The notes below the pieces were generated by a model, which was given only the letters and a program-made list of their open reading frames with translations, did no database searches and was not told the DNA's origin. The position numbers and the translations under genes are program-made. A stretch of DNA of 64,000 nucleotides from Salipiger bermudensis HTCC2601 (GTDB lineage Bacteria; Pseudomonadota; Alphaproteobacteria; Rhodobacterales; Rhodobacteraceae), in the NCBI RefSeq assembly GCF_000153725.1, contig NZ_DS022276.1, positions 2,793,784-2,857,783 on the forward strand, written 5' to 3'. Below, piece after piece: positions 28,406 through 37,497 of the stretch (positions within the stretch are counted from its first letter, which is position 1; every line of letters starts with the position of its first letter).

Positions 28406-29154
28406 TGCGCGGGCTGACGGTCGGGCGGGTGCTGACCGGCATCCTCGCCTTCCAGATCACCATCGGCGCCTTCCTCGTTCTGGGCGACATGCGCGCCAAC
28501 GGCTTTCGCCTGCCCAGCATGACCCCCGCGGCGCCGCGCTTGTCCGAGCCGGTGCGCCCGGGCGATCAGCGCCGGGTCTTCGATCCGTCGCGTCAGCGTC
28601 CACCGCTCGACCCGGCGCGCGATGCCGGTGAGTTGCCCGAGCGGCTCACGCTGACGGAGACCGGCACCGGCGGGGAATGGCGGCTCGAGGGGGCCATCGC
28701 GCCGGGCGATGGCGCGCGCGTGATCGGGCTGATCGAGGCGGCCGATCCGGCGGTCGAGACGCTGGTTCTGCAAAGCCCCGGCGGCTCGGTGGGCGATGCG
28801 CTCGAGCTTGGCCGGCACCTGCGCGAGGCCGGTATCGGGACGCGGATGTTGCGGGGCGAAATCTGCTATTCGGCCTGCCCCTATCTTCTTGCGGGCGGTG
28901 CGCGCCGCGACATCGAGGAGGGCGCCTCGGTGGGCGTGCACCAGCACTACTTCGGCAAGAGCACCATTCTCCCGGCCTTCGTGGCGGTCGAGGACATCCA
29001 GCGCGGGCAGGGCGAAGTGATGATCTATCTCGAGGAGATGGGCATCGACCCGCTGGTGATGAGCCACGCTCTGACCACGCCCTCGGACGAGATCTACCTG
29101 CTGCTGCCGGAAGAGCTGGAGCGTTACAATTTCGTGACGGTCGAAGAAGGCTGA
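28405..29154 (+). CDS. ClpP/crotonase-fold periplasmic protease-like protein (COG3904 type)
   Basis: A 249-residue protein with an N-terminal membrane anchor or signal (VGRVLTGILAFQITIGAFLVL), a Pro-rich linker, and a ClpP-like serine-protease fold. Visible motifs are LVLQSPGGSVGDALELGRHL (oxyanion-region GGS), ICYSACPYLLAGG with candidate nucleophile S156, and ASVGVHQHYF with candidate H179. It resembles the COG3904 group of predicted periplasmic proteases. It is translationally coupled to the upstream membrane protein; their joint role is unknown. The catalytic roles are inferred from alignment by eye. Confidence 0.82.
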   Translation: MRGLTVGRVLTGILAFQITIGAFLVLGDMRANGFRLPSMTPAAPRLSEPVRPGDQRRVFDPSRQRPPLDPARDAGELPERLTLTETGTGGEWRLEGAIAPGDGARVIGLIEAADPAVETLVLQSPGGSVGDALELGRHLREAGIGTRMLRGEICYSACPYLLAGGARRDIEEGASVGVHQHYFGKSTILPAFVAVEDIQRGQGEVMIYLEEMGIDPLVMSHALTTPSDEIYLLLPEELERYNFVTVEEG

Positions 29155-29539
29155 ATTCGCAGCAAGCCCTTGCCGAACCGGCTGGTCGCGACTATCTCGC
29201 GCTCAGGCGGGTTCTGCCCTTCTCGTTCATGGTTGCATTCCGGTGGCCTTAAGCAATTCCGAGGGAGTTGGCTCTGTCCGGGCCCTGGTCCGGTTATCTG
29301 ACGCCCACCTGTATATACAGGTCCTCGGGAATGAGATAACCCCACGGTTGGTGTGGTTCCCGCCGCTATCCCACAGCACTCACTTGATCGACAGGCGCGA
29401 TGTGCCTGCGAGTCCGCTATCGGCGGAAGGGAAACCGGCCTGTGCCAAGTTCGGTTGGGCGCGTGTCGCCCACAAGGCCTGAAGGGCTTTTCCCTCAAAG
29501 CGTTGCGGCGCGATCCTCATGCTGTTCGGCGGGGCGATC
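29155..29539. other. Gene-free stretch with strong inverted repeats; candidate structured RNA
   Basis: No supportable gene in 385 bp, and the GC content is visibly lower than the neighbours. At 29292-29341 an 8-bp perfect inverted repeat (GGTTATCT / AGATAACC) encloses a perfect 16-bp palindrome ACCTGTATATACAGGT (29307-29322). Slightly out of register, ATTCCGAGG (from about 29257) can pair with CCTCGGGAAT (to 29333), an alternative fold. A short CCAC..GTGG stem follows. I considered 6S RNA but could not match its conserved features. Confidence 0.4.
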
Positions 29540-29794
29540 TCAGGTCTTTTCGTCGTCCGACGACCGGTTGATCTCGGGGTCATTGTAGTCGTTGGGATCG
29601 TAATCCACGGGATCGTAGGCTTCTTCGTGCTCGGGGATCCCGGTGACATGCGTGGTGCCGGTTTCTTCGTTGTAGACCAGCCCGTAGCTGGCGCGGCCCT
29701 CGGTGCGGTATCTCAGATATTCGTGGATGCATGCGTAGAGGAAGGCCAGTGCGAAGGGCACGATGATCAGGAAGGCAATCGTCTGAGCTTGCAA
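29540..29794 (-). CDS. Small membrane-anchored acidic protein (TTG start)
   Basis: An 84-residue protein beginning LQAQTIAFLIIVPFALAFLYA, a single N-terminal membrane helix, followed by YLRYRTEGRASYGLVYNEETG and a very acidic tail (DPVDYDPNDYNDPE). No ATG fits: the only in-frame ATG lies far upstream in sequence that does not look coding. TTG at 29794 has GAGGA eight bases upstream, so I use it. I believe this small protein is conserved in Rhodobacteraceae, function unknown. Confidence 0.6.
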   Translation of the reverse strand: MQAQTIAFLIIVPFALAFLYACIHEYLRYRTEGRASYGLVYNEETGTTHVTGIPEHEEAYDPVDYDPNDYNDPEINRSSDDEKT

Positions 29795-29965
29795 GGAGGA
29801 GGTCCTCTTCGTTGTGATCGGTCGATTGTCGGCTGCGGTCGCCGCACCGTGCGGGCCGCGGCCGGCGGCATCCGAGGACGCGCGCACCGGCACCGTAGGA
29901 TGAAACAACGTTACCAAACTGTCATTGTTCCTGTCTAAGCCCAAGGCCATATGGCCAGAACAGAC

Positions 29966-29990
29966 AAAAGCGCCCCATGGGGCGCTTTTT
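29966..29990. terminator. Bidirectional Rho-independent terminator
   Basis: AAAAGCGCCCC-AT-GGGGCGCTTTT is a perfect inverted repeat with A- and T-runs on both sides, so it can terminate in either direction. It lies downstream of the minus-strand gene at 30025-30354. Confidence 0.85.
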
Positions 29991-30024
29991 CCGTCTCCGG
30001 ATAACGGGACCGTGACGTTTAGGC

Positions 30025-30354
30025 TCAGTGACGGCGACGCGTCAGCTGGTTGCGGGGCGCCTGATCCACCGGCACGCGTACCGGCTGGTAGTCGAGCACC
30101 ATGTCGCGCTTGCCACCGGACGGGGGCGTGCCGTTGTCCTGCATGCGCATCACCGAGATGGCGAACTGGACACCGGCAAAGACCAGCCCGTTGAACAGCC
30201 AGAGCAGGAAGACGGCCAGCAGGCCGGCCTCGGTATGGGTGACGAGATGGTAGAGATTCGCGACGTTCTGCCAGAGAAGGATGCCGACGAATACGGTCGA
30301 CAGGCCGAAGCCGGCAAGGATCTGAAGGATGTACAGACGGATCAAACGGGGCAT
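30025..30354 (-). CDS. Small two-helix membrane protein, unknown function
   Basis: A 109-residue protein starting MPRLIRLYILQILAGFGLSTVFVGILLW, with a second membrane helix AGLLAVFLLWLFNGLVFAGVQFAI and a basic cytoplasmic tail ending RNQLTRRRH. The ATG at 30354 is preceded by an excellent AGGAAGGAGA site, so the gene is real. It is followed by a strong terminator. It lies divergent from the RND efflux operon with about 250 bp between them. I recognise no functional motif. Confidence 0.78.
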   Translation of the reverse strand: MPRLIRLYILQILAGFGLSTVFVGILLWQNVANLYHLVTHTEAGLLAVFLLWLFNGLVFAGVQFAISVMRMQDNGTPPSGGKRDMVLDYQPVRVPVDQAPRNQLTRRRH

Positions 30355-30600
30355 TGCGAAGTCTCCTTCCTCTTGAAGGCAAGGTATCTCACATCGGTCC
30401 GATGGCAAGCGCAAAGCGCCTCTCGAGACCGTTATATCTCTAATGTGGAATGCATTGGCCGGTTTTGCAAGCAGTGCGCCACCGGAGGGCAGGCTTGCGC
30501 TGCGGTGTCGGGATTCTTTTCGAAACATGCGACGGAAACTGGCCTTTGCATCGTGTTAGACCAGTTGAGCAGAACTCGAGACAATCGAACGAGAGGTTTC

Positions 30601-31794
30601 ATGCACCGAGCTTGCGTCTATCGCCCGTCATGGCTTGCAGGATTTTCCATGGCGACAGTCATCTTGTCGTCTTGGGGAGGAGACAGCAGCGCACAACAGG
30701 CCGGAGGCGCCCAGGGGGGAGGGGCGACCGAGGTCGGGGTCATCACGTTGGAGCGCGAGCCGGTGCCCTTCACCACCACCGTGCCGGGCCGCGCCGTGGC
30801 CTACCAGCAGGTGGATATCCGGCCGCGGGTCGGGGGGATGATCTCGGAGATCGTCTACGAGTCGGGTCGCCCTGTCGCGGCGGGCGACGTGCTCTTTCGC
30901 ATCGAGGACGACACCTACCGCGCCGATGTCGCCTCGGCGCAGGCCGCCGTCGATCTGGCGCAGGCCTCGGTCGATGCGGCGCAGGAGACGGTGACCCGCT
31001 ACGAGAACCTGCTCGGTACCGGCGTCACCGCCGAAGATATGGCCACCGCGCGCGTCTCGCTCAAGCAGGCCGAGGCCGATCGCAGCTCGGCGCAGGCGGC
31101 TCTCGAGGTGGCGCGGCTCGATCTCGAACGCACCGAGATCACCTCGCCGATCTCGGGCTATGCCACGGTGCCGACCGTCTCGGTGGGGGCGCTGGTGACC
31201 GAGAACCAGACCGATGCGCTTACCACGGTCACGCGGCTCGATCCGATCTATGTCGACGTGGCCGAATCGAGCCGCCGCGTCGGAGAGATCCGCAACCGTT
31301 TCGACACCGGCTCGTTGCAGCGCGGCGACCGGCTCGAGATCAATCTCGAGCTCGAGACCGGCGACACCTATTCCGGTGAGGGCGAAATGGTGTCGCCCGG
31401 CACCACCGTCTCGACCACCACCGGCACCACCGAGATGCGCCTGCGCTTCGAGAATGCCGAGCGCCGCATCATGCCGGGCCAGTACCTGCGGGTCGACATC
31501 ACGATCGGCACGATTCAGGCGGTGCTGGTGCCGCAGGGCGCCACCTCGCGCGCCTCGAACGGCGAGTTGACCGCCTTCGTGGCCGTGGACGGCCTTGCGG
31601 AGGAGCGTGTGCTCGAGGATCAGGGCAGCTACCGCAATGCCTGGGTGGTGACCGAGGGTGTCGAGGCCGGCGAGAGCCTGATCGTCGACGGGCTCAGCAA
31701 CCTGCAGGACGGCGCGGCGGTGAGCACGCTGCCGGTGACGATCTCGGAGGACGGGGTCGTGACCGAGGTCCAGGACAGCGCGGACGAGGGCTGA
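30601..31794 (+). CDS. RND efflux periplasmic adaptor (membrane fusion protein)
   Basis: The adaptor linking an inner-membrane RND pump to an outer-membrane channel, HlyD/AcrA family, 397 residues. After an N-terminal hydrophobic export segment (WLAGFSMATVILSSW) come the lipoyl half-motifs (RAVAYQQVDIRPRVGGMISEIVYESG ... VLFRIED), a coiled-coil hairpin rich in Ala/Gln (AQAAVDLAQASVDAAQETV), ITSPISGYATVPTVSVGALV and a C-terminal beta-barrel. No lipobox cysteine is seen, unlike AcrA, so it may be membrane-anchored or soluble. It starts after GAGAGG and leads the operon with the pump gene four bases downstream. Confidence 0.92.
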   Translation: MHRACVYRPSWLAGFSMATVILSSWGGDSSAQQAGGAQGGGATEVGVITLEREPVPFTTTVPGRAVAYQQVDIRPRVGGMISEIVYESGRPVAAGDVLFRIEDDTYRADVASAQAAVDLAQASVDAAQETVTRYENLLGTGVTAEDMATARVSLKQAEADRSSAQAALEVARLDLERTEITSPISGYATVPTVSVGALVTENQTDALTTVTRLDPIYVDVAESSRRVGEIRNRFDTGSLQRGDRLEINLELETGDTYSGEGEMVSPGTTVSTTTGTTEMRLRFENAERRIMPGQYLRVDITIGTIQAVLVPQGATSRASNGELTAFVAVDGLAEERVLEDQGSYRNAWVVTEGVEAGESLIVDGLSNLQDGAAVSTLPVTISEDGVVTEVQDSADEG

Positions 31795-31798
31795 GACA

Positions 31799-34700
31799 GT
31801 GGGAACCTTCTTTATTCGCCGCCCGGTCTTTGCCTGGGTGCTGGCGCTCATGACCATGCTCGCCGGAGCGTGGTCCTTCCTCTCCCTGCCGGTGTCGCAG
31901 TATCCCGATATCGCCCCCACCACCGTGCGCGTCTCGGCCAGCTATCCCGGCGCCACCGCCGAGGCGGTCGAGAACTCCGTCACCCGGGTGATCGAGGATT
32001 CGATGACCGGGCTCGAGGGCATGATCTACATGACCGCGCGCTCCTCCCAGGGCTCGGCCTCGTTGTCGCTGACCTTCGATGACAGCGTCGATCCGATCGA
32101 TGCTCAGAACGAGGTGCAAACCAAAGTCAGCCAGGTCGAGAGCCAGCTGCCCTCGGCGGTGCAGAGCCAGGGTGTCAGCATCCGCCGCTCGACCTCGTCG
32201 ATCCTGATGGTCGGTGCGCTGGTCTCGACCGATGGCGCGCATTCGACGCTCGAACTGGGCGACATCCTGAGCGAGACCGTCGAGGGGCCGATTCAGCGTA
32301 CCGACGGCGTGGGCGGCATCAACGTCTTCGGCTCGGGCTATGCCATGCGCATCTGGCTCAAGCCGCTGGCGCTGGCGCGCTACCAGCTGACCCCGTCGGA
32401 TGTGGTCGCGGCGGTGCAGAACCAGAACACCACCGTCTCGGTCGGCTCGCTGGGTGAGCAACCCACGGTCCAGGGCCAGCAATTCACCGCCACCATCACC
32501 GCGCAGAGCCAGCTTACCGGCGTCGAGCAGTTCGAGCGGATTCTGCTCAAGACCGAGGAGGATGGCGGCGCCGTACGGCTGGCCGACGTGGCCGATGTGG
32601 AGATCGGGCAGGAGAGCTACGGCGGCGACTCGCGCTTCAACGGACTCAACGCCGCGGGCTTCGGGGTCAACCTCGAGACCGGCGCCAATGCCGTCGACAC
32701 CGCCAATGCGGTCAAGGCGACGATGGCGCGGCTCGAGAACACGCTGCCCGAGGGCGTCGCGTTCCGCATCTCCTACGACACCTCGCCCTTCGTCGAGCTG
32801 TCGATTGAACAGGTCTATCACACCCTGATCGAGGCGGTGGTGCTGGTCTTCCTCGTGCTGATCGTCTTCCTGCAAAGCTGGCGCGCCACGCTGATCCCGC
32901 TGATCGCGGTTCCTGTGGTGCTTTCGGGCACTTTCGCGGTGCTCTATGCCACCGGCTTCACCATCAACACGCTGACCATGTTCGCCATGGTGCTGGCCAT
33001 CGGCCTTCTGGTCGACGATGCCATCGTGGTGGTCGAAAACGTCGAGCGCATCATGGACGAGGAGGGGCTTTCGGCCCGGGAGGCCACCAAGAAGAGCATG
33101 GGGCAGATCACCTCGGCACTTCTCGGCATCAACGTGGTGCTGGCGGCGGTGTTCCTGCCGATGGCGTTCTTCGGCGGCTCTACCGGTGTGATCTACCGGC
33201 AGTTCTCGATCACCATGGTGACGGCGATGACCCTGTCGCTTCTGGTGGCGATCATCCTGTCGCCGCCGATGTCTGCCAAGCTGCTGCGCCCGCGCGACGA
33301 GATGATCCGCTTCGCACCGGCGCGCTGGTTCAACCGCAGCCTCGACCGCGTCACTGACGCCTATGGCGGGGGCGTCAAGGCGAGTCTGCGCGCGCCTGCT
33401 GTGATGCTGGGGCTGCTGGCGCTGGTGCTGGGCGGCGCGTGGTGGGTCAACGAGCGGCTCGAGAGCTCGTTCATCCCGACCGAGGATCAGGGCGTCCTGA
33501 TCACCATGGTGTCGCTCTCGGAAGGCGCGACCTCGCAGCAGACCCTGGAAACCGTCAAGGAGGTCGAGACCTATCTGCTTGAAGAGGAGGGCGAGGCGGT
33601 CGAGGCGACCTTCGCGGCGCTGGGCTTCGGCTTCGGCGGCAGCGGACAGAACAGCGCGATGGTCTTCGTGAAGCTGCGCGACTTCGAGGCGCGGCAGGAC
33701 GATCCCGCGCTCTCTGCCGCCAATGTCTCGGCCCGCGCCAACGCGCGCTTTGCCGGGCACCGGGCGGGGCGGGTGATGATCATGCAGCCTCCCGCGATCC
33801 CGGGCCTCGGCAACACCGGCGGCTTCTCGATGTATCTCATCGACCAAGCCGGCAACGGCGCCGAGGCGCTCAAGACCGCGGCGGAGCAGCTGGTGGCGCT
33901 GGGCGAGGAGAACGCGCTGGTGACCAATGTTGATGCCCGCGGCACCGAGGAGGACAGCGCGCTGCGAATCGACATCGACCAGGAAAAGGCCGAGAGCTTC
34001 GGCGTCTCGCTGTCGGCGGTGAACAGCATGCTGTCGGTGATCTTCGCCGGCTCCGACGTGAACGATTTCGTCCTCGGCGCCTCGCTGCGCCCGGTGATCG
34101 TGCAGGCCGCGCCCGAGCACCGGATGCAGCCCGAGGACATCATGAAGTGGTACGCGATCAACGCCAGCGGAGAGATGGTGCCGTTTTCGGCCTTCATGAC
34201 CACCGACTGGGAGCCCGTCGCACCGTCTCTGCAACGCTACGGCGGCACCGCGGCGCTGGAGATCTCCGGTTCGGCGGCGAACGGCGTCAGCTCCGGCGCG
34301 GCGATGGATGCGATGGAGGAGATGGTCGCCAGCCTTGATGGCGGCTACGGCAGCGCCTGGACCGGAATCAGCTACCAGGAGCGGCAGTCCGGCGATCAGG
34401 CGCCGTATCTCTACGCCATCTCGGCGCTGGTGATTTTCCTCGCCCTCGCGGCTCTCTACGAGAGCTGGTCGATTCCGTTCTCGGTGATGCTCGCTGTGCC
34501 GGTCGGGGTTCTTGGGGCGTTGCTTGCGGCCTGGGCCTTTGGCCAGTCCAACGATGTCTACTTCAAGGTAGGCATGTTGACGACCATCGGTCTGGCGGCG
34601 CGAAACGCCATCCTGATCGTCGAATTCGCCGAGGAATTGCGTCGCGAGGGCCGCTCGATCACCGAGGCCGCGGTCGAGGCGGCCCGCCTGCGCCTTAGGC

Positions 34701-34912
34701 CGATCCTGATGACCGCGCTGACCTTCATCCTCGGCGTGGTTCCGCTCGCAACCGCCAGCGGGGCAGGGGCAGCGGCGCAAAACGCCATCGGCACCGGGGT
34801 GATTGGTGGCATGATTGCCTCAACTTTCGTCGGGATTTTCTTGGTCCCTGCCTTTTATGCTTTAATCATGCAAATACTGTCGGCAACGCGTTCCAGAGTA
34901 TCGAGCAGATGA
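31799..34912 (+). CDS. RND multidrug efflux transporter (AcrB/HAE-1 family)
   Basis: A proton-driven inner-membrane efflux pump of 1037 residues. It has the typical start FFIRRPVFAWVLALM, two large periplasmic loops, twelve expected helices, the paired proton-relay aspartates D406-D407 in GLLVDDAIVVVENVERIM, and RLRPILMTALTFILG near the end. Where AcrB has the essential K940 (GLSAKNA), this protein reads GLAARNA with R935; a lysine appears 12 residues earlier (YFKVG). Translation starts at GTG 31799. The stop overlaps the start of the outer-membrane factor gene. Substrates cannot be predicted. Confidence 0.95.
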   Translation: MGTFFIRRPVFAWVLALMTMLAGAWSFLSLPVSQYPDIAPTTVRVSASYPGATAEAVENSVTRVIEDSMTGLEGMIYMTARSSQGSASLSLTFDDSVDPIDAQNEVQTKVSQVESQLPSAVQSQGVSIRRSTSSILMVGALVSTDGAHSTLELGDILSETVEGPIQRTDGVGGINVFGSGYAMRIWLKPLALARYQLTPSDVVAAVQNQNTTVSVGSLGEQPTVQGQQFTATITAQSQLTGVEQFERILLKTEEDGGAVRLADVADVEIGQESYGGDSRFNGLNAAGFGVNLETGANAVDTANAVKATMARLENTLPEGVAFRISYDTSPFVELSIEQVYHTLIEAVVLVFLVLIVFLQSWRATLIPLIAVPVVLSGTFAVLYATGFTINTLTMFAMVLAIGLLVDDAIVVVENVERIMDEEGLSAREATKKSMGQITSALLGINVVLAAVFLPMAFFGGSTGVIYRQFSITMVTAMTLSLLVAIILSPPMSAKLLRPRDEMIRFAPARWFNRSLDRVTDAYGGGVKASLRAPAVMLGLLALVLGGAWWVNERLESSFIPTEDQGVLITMVSLSEGATSQQTLETVKEVETYLLEEEGEAVEATFAALGFGFGGSGQNSAMVFVKLRDFEARQDDPALSAANVSARANARFAGHRAGRVMIMQPPAIPGLGNTGGFSMYLIDQAGNGAEALKTAAEQLVALGEENALVTNVDARGTEEDSALRIDIDQEKAESFGVSLSAVNSMLSVIFAGSDVNDFVLGASLRPVIVQAAPEHRMQPEDIMKWYAINASGEMVPFSAFMTTDWEPVAPSLQRYGGTAALEISGSAANGVSSGAAMDAMEEMVASLDGGYGSAWTGISYQERQSGDQAPYLYAISALVIFLALAALYESWSIPFSVMLAVPVGVLGALLAAWAFGQSNDVYFKVGMLTTIGLAARNAILIVEFAEELRREGRSITEAAVEAARLRLRPILMTALTFILGVVPLATASGAGAAAQNAIGTGVIGGMIASTFVGIFLVPAFYALIMQILSATRSRVSSR

Positions 34913-36299
34913 CCCCGAAAAAAACAGCCCTACTTTCCCTTACATTGGGACTCGCGGCCTGCACCGTCGGGCCCGAGTATCAAGCCCCCAGCGAAACCCT
35001 CGCCGTGGCCTTTGCCGAAGGCAGCGCCCAGCCGATCGGGCAGGCGGCCCAGCAGTACTGGTGGCGTGCCTTCAACGACAACATGCTGAACGAGCTGGTG
35101 CAGACCGGTCTCGACCAGACCTCGACATCCAGACCGCGGTCGCGCCGGTGGCGGAAGCACAGGCCGTGGCCCGGGCGACGGGCCTTCCGAGCCTGGTGAG
35201 CGGCAACCTCTCGGCGCAGAGAAGCGTTTCCGGCAATGAGATGATCGACAACACCGCGACCAACTCGGGGTCGTTCAACCCTGCGATCGTGCTCGACCTG
35301 TTTGGTGGCGAACGGCGCTCGCGCGAAGCGGCGCTGGTTTCGCTGCAATCGGCAGAGCTGAGCGTCGGCACCGCCCGGCTGGCCTACCTGTCGTCGCTGG
35401 TGACCAACTATATCGACATGCGCTACTTCCAGAACGCGCTCGCGATCAACCGTCAGACGATTGAGACCCGGCGCGAGACCCTGTCGCTGGTGCAGAGCCA
35501 GCGCGAGGCGGGGGCGGCCACCGCACTCGACGAGGCGCAGGCTCAGGCCAGCCTCGATGCCGACCTCGCGTCGCTGCCGGGGCTGGAGTCCGGGTTCTAC
35601 TCGGCCACCTACGCCATCGCGACGCTTCTGGCGCAGCCGGTGCAGAGCATCGAGGACCGCCTCGAGCGTGGTGCCGCGCAGCCGCGTCCCGCTTCGGGCG
35701 CAGATGTCGGCGTACCTGCGGACCTGGTGCGCAACCGCCCCGACGTGCGCGCCGCCGAGCGCAACCTCGCCGCCGCCACCGCCGAGATCGGCATTGCCGA
35801 GGCGGCGCTTTACCCGTCGCTGACGCTGGGCGGCACGATCACCCGTACCGAGGGCTTCAACTCGTGGACCTTTGGCCCGTCGGTGGTTCTGCCGGTGCTG
35901 AACCAGCCGGCGCTGCGCGCCCAGCGTGACCAGCAGGCCGCGCAGGCCGAGCAGTCGGAGTTGCAGTGGCGTTCCTCGGTGCTTGACGCCGTGGAAGAGG
36001 TGCAAAGCGCCCAGACCAGCTATCTGCGCAACCGTCGCGCCGTGGCGGGCTACCAGCGCAGCGTCGCTTCGAACGAGCGCGTGGTCGAGTTGTCGCGCGA
36101 AACCTATCGCGGCGGCACCACGACCCTGCTCGACCTGCTGACCGTGCAGCGCGCGCTCTCGAGCGCACGCCTGACGCTGGCCTCGAGCGTGCGCGATCTC
36201 GCCACCAGCTGGGCGTCGCTTCAGGTGGCTGCCGGCAAGGGCTGGTCGGTTCCGACCGCCGCGTCGAGCGCCACGCCGACCGTCGCCGGCGACAGCTGA
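34909..36299 (+). pseudogene. Outer-membrane efflux factor (OprM/NodT family), frameshifted
   Basis: The third gene of the RND tripartite operon, an outer-membrane channel lipoprotein. The first frame encodes a lipoprotein signal (LGLAAC, lipid-modified C18) and WWRAFNDNMLNELVQTGLDQ; the second frame continues DLDIQTAVAPVAEAQAVARATGLPSLV through to WASLQVAAGKGW. The reading frame breaks at 35119: family members read ..GLDQNLDIQ, requiring CAG-AAC-CTC, but the sequence is CAG-AC-CTC, i.e. one base is missing. The rest of the gene is complete, so this is either a very recent mutation that disables the pump or a base error. Overlaps the pump gene stop by four bases. Confidence 0.88.
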
Positions 36300-36349
36300 G
36301 CCGTACCGGCCCGCCCGTCGCAAGGCGGACGGGGAAGCTGAAAAACATT

Positions 36350-36384
36350 GGGCCGCGCCCGGGGATCCCGGACGCGGCCCTTTT
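36350..36384 (+). terminator. Rho-independent terminator of the RND operon
   Basis: GGGCCGCG (36350-36357) pairs with CGCGGCCC (36373-36380), with a further CCGGG/CCCGG extension inside, followed by TTTT. Confidence 0.85.
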
Positions 36385-36410
36385 CATGTGCGCTTCAGAC
36401 GCGTGGGCGC

Positions 36411-37010
36411 TTAGAAGCGGTAGTTCAGGCCCACGGTCGCGGTGGTTGCGCCGATCTCGAGGTCGTCATCGTCAAAATCGCTGAACTCGTTGTACTTCAC
36501 GTCGCCGCTGAGGGTGACGTTGTCGGCCACGTAGGTCTCGGCACCGACGCCCACGTAGTAGCCGTTGGAGTCGCCGGCATCGAGGCTGCCACCATCGGTC
36601 ATGGCGCGGGCATAGCCGCCCTGGCCGTAGACCATGGTCGTGCCGAGGTCATAGCCGACGCGGCCACCGACACGCGCCATGCTCTCGAGGTCACCTGCCT
36701 CGCCGAGGTCGATATCGGCGCCTTCATATTCCACGCCGGCACCGGCGATCCAGTTGCCAAAATCGTGGTCGTAATAGGCGTTGAGGCCGTAGACCGCGCC
36801 GTCGGAGGTCTCGTCTTCGGGGCCGTCAGGATCGGCATAGCCGTAGCCCAGCTGAACACCGACCGAGGGACCGGTCCAGTCGCCGGTGACCGGCGACGCG
36901 ACGGGGGCGACGGGCGCCACCGGCGCGGGCTCGACCGGGGTCTGATCGAGAGAACCCGCGAAGGCCGGGGTGGCGAGGAAGGGGACGAGGATGAGCGGTT
37001 TGAAGGTCAT
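36411..37010 (-). CDS. Outer-membrane beta-barrel protein (porin-like)
   Basis: A 199-residue protein with a signal peptide (MTFKPLILVPFLATPAFAG), a Pro/Val/Ala-rich spacer (TPVEPAPVAPVAPVASPV), and alternating amphipathic strands of an eight-stranded OmpA/Opa-type barrel (GPSVGVQLGYGYAD, YYDHDFGNWIAGAGVEYEG, MARVGGRVGYDLG, TVGLNYRF). The C-terminal phenylalanine marks outer-membrane insertion. GGAG lies before the ATG at 37010. It is convergent with the RND operon and probably structural; no specific transport role can be read. Confidence 0.85.
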   Translation of the reverse strand: MTFKPLILVPFLATPAFAGSLDQTPVEPAPVAPVAPVASPVTGDWTGPSVGVQLGYGYADPDGPEDETSDGAVYGLNAYYDHDFGNWIAGAGVEYEGADIDLGEAGDLESMARVGGRVGYDLGTTMVYGQGGYARAMTDGGSLDAGDSNGYYVGVGAETYVADNVTLSGDVKYNEFSDFDDDDLEIGATTATVGLNYRF

Positions 37011-37497
37011 GTCTTCTGCTCCATTGCTTTTGTGTCTCGCGCCGTTCCGGGGGAGGTCCGGTGCGGCGACTGGGGACATAACCATGGGGCGGGCGATCCG
37101 CTCCACACGCACCGGTCACATGATTTTGCTGTTGCGGAACAGCGACGGATTTGCGGGTTTTTCGCCATGTTTGCAGGAACATGCCGGCGCGTGAGCGGCC
37201 TCCGGCAAGGATTGGCTCAACGCACGCAACGTCAACGGAACCTTTCCTTGCGGGGCGGTCCGACGCGGCCGGGGGCGGCGTTCCTCGCGTGTGGGGTCGC
37301 AGGTCGAAACGTCAAGCCGGGTGCGCGGGGCGCCGCCAGCGCGAAGGGCCGGTTCCGGCAAGACCTCGCTGTCTACCGTGGCGCGCGTGCGTTCCCCCTT
37401 TGAAGCGGCGGGGCAGGCTGCATAGCTCTGGGAAGACGGCGCGGGATGCCCCTGCGCCCGACGACACAGACAACCGGAACCCCCGGAAGGAGACGTC
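37011..37497. other. Divergent promoter region between the barrel protein and the DUF4168 gene
   Basis: 487 bp without a supportable gene. It should hold the promoters of both flanking genes. I see GGAACC followed by GTC 17 bp later near 37239-37265, a weak ECF- or heat-shock-like candidate, and no terminator or tRNA. Confidence 0.45.

Noticed and set aside
29155..29539. 6S RNA or tmRNA
   Set aside because: I could not match the closing stem and central bubble of 6S RNA or the tag-peptide reading frame of tmRNA; kept only as an unnamed structured region.
31694..34780. Long open frame of over 1000 codons antisense to the RND pump
   Set aside because: The codon pattern mirrors the pump gene; the translation is Arg/His/Gly-rich with no domain. 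It is a shadow produced by high GC.
34909..36299. Programmed frameshift in the outer-membrane factor
   Set aside because: There is no slippery sequence at 35116-35123 and no precedent in this family; a deletion or sequence error is simpler.
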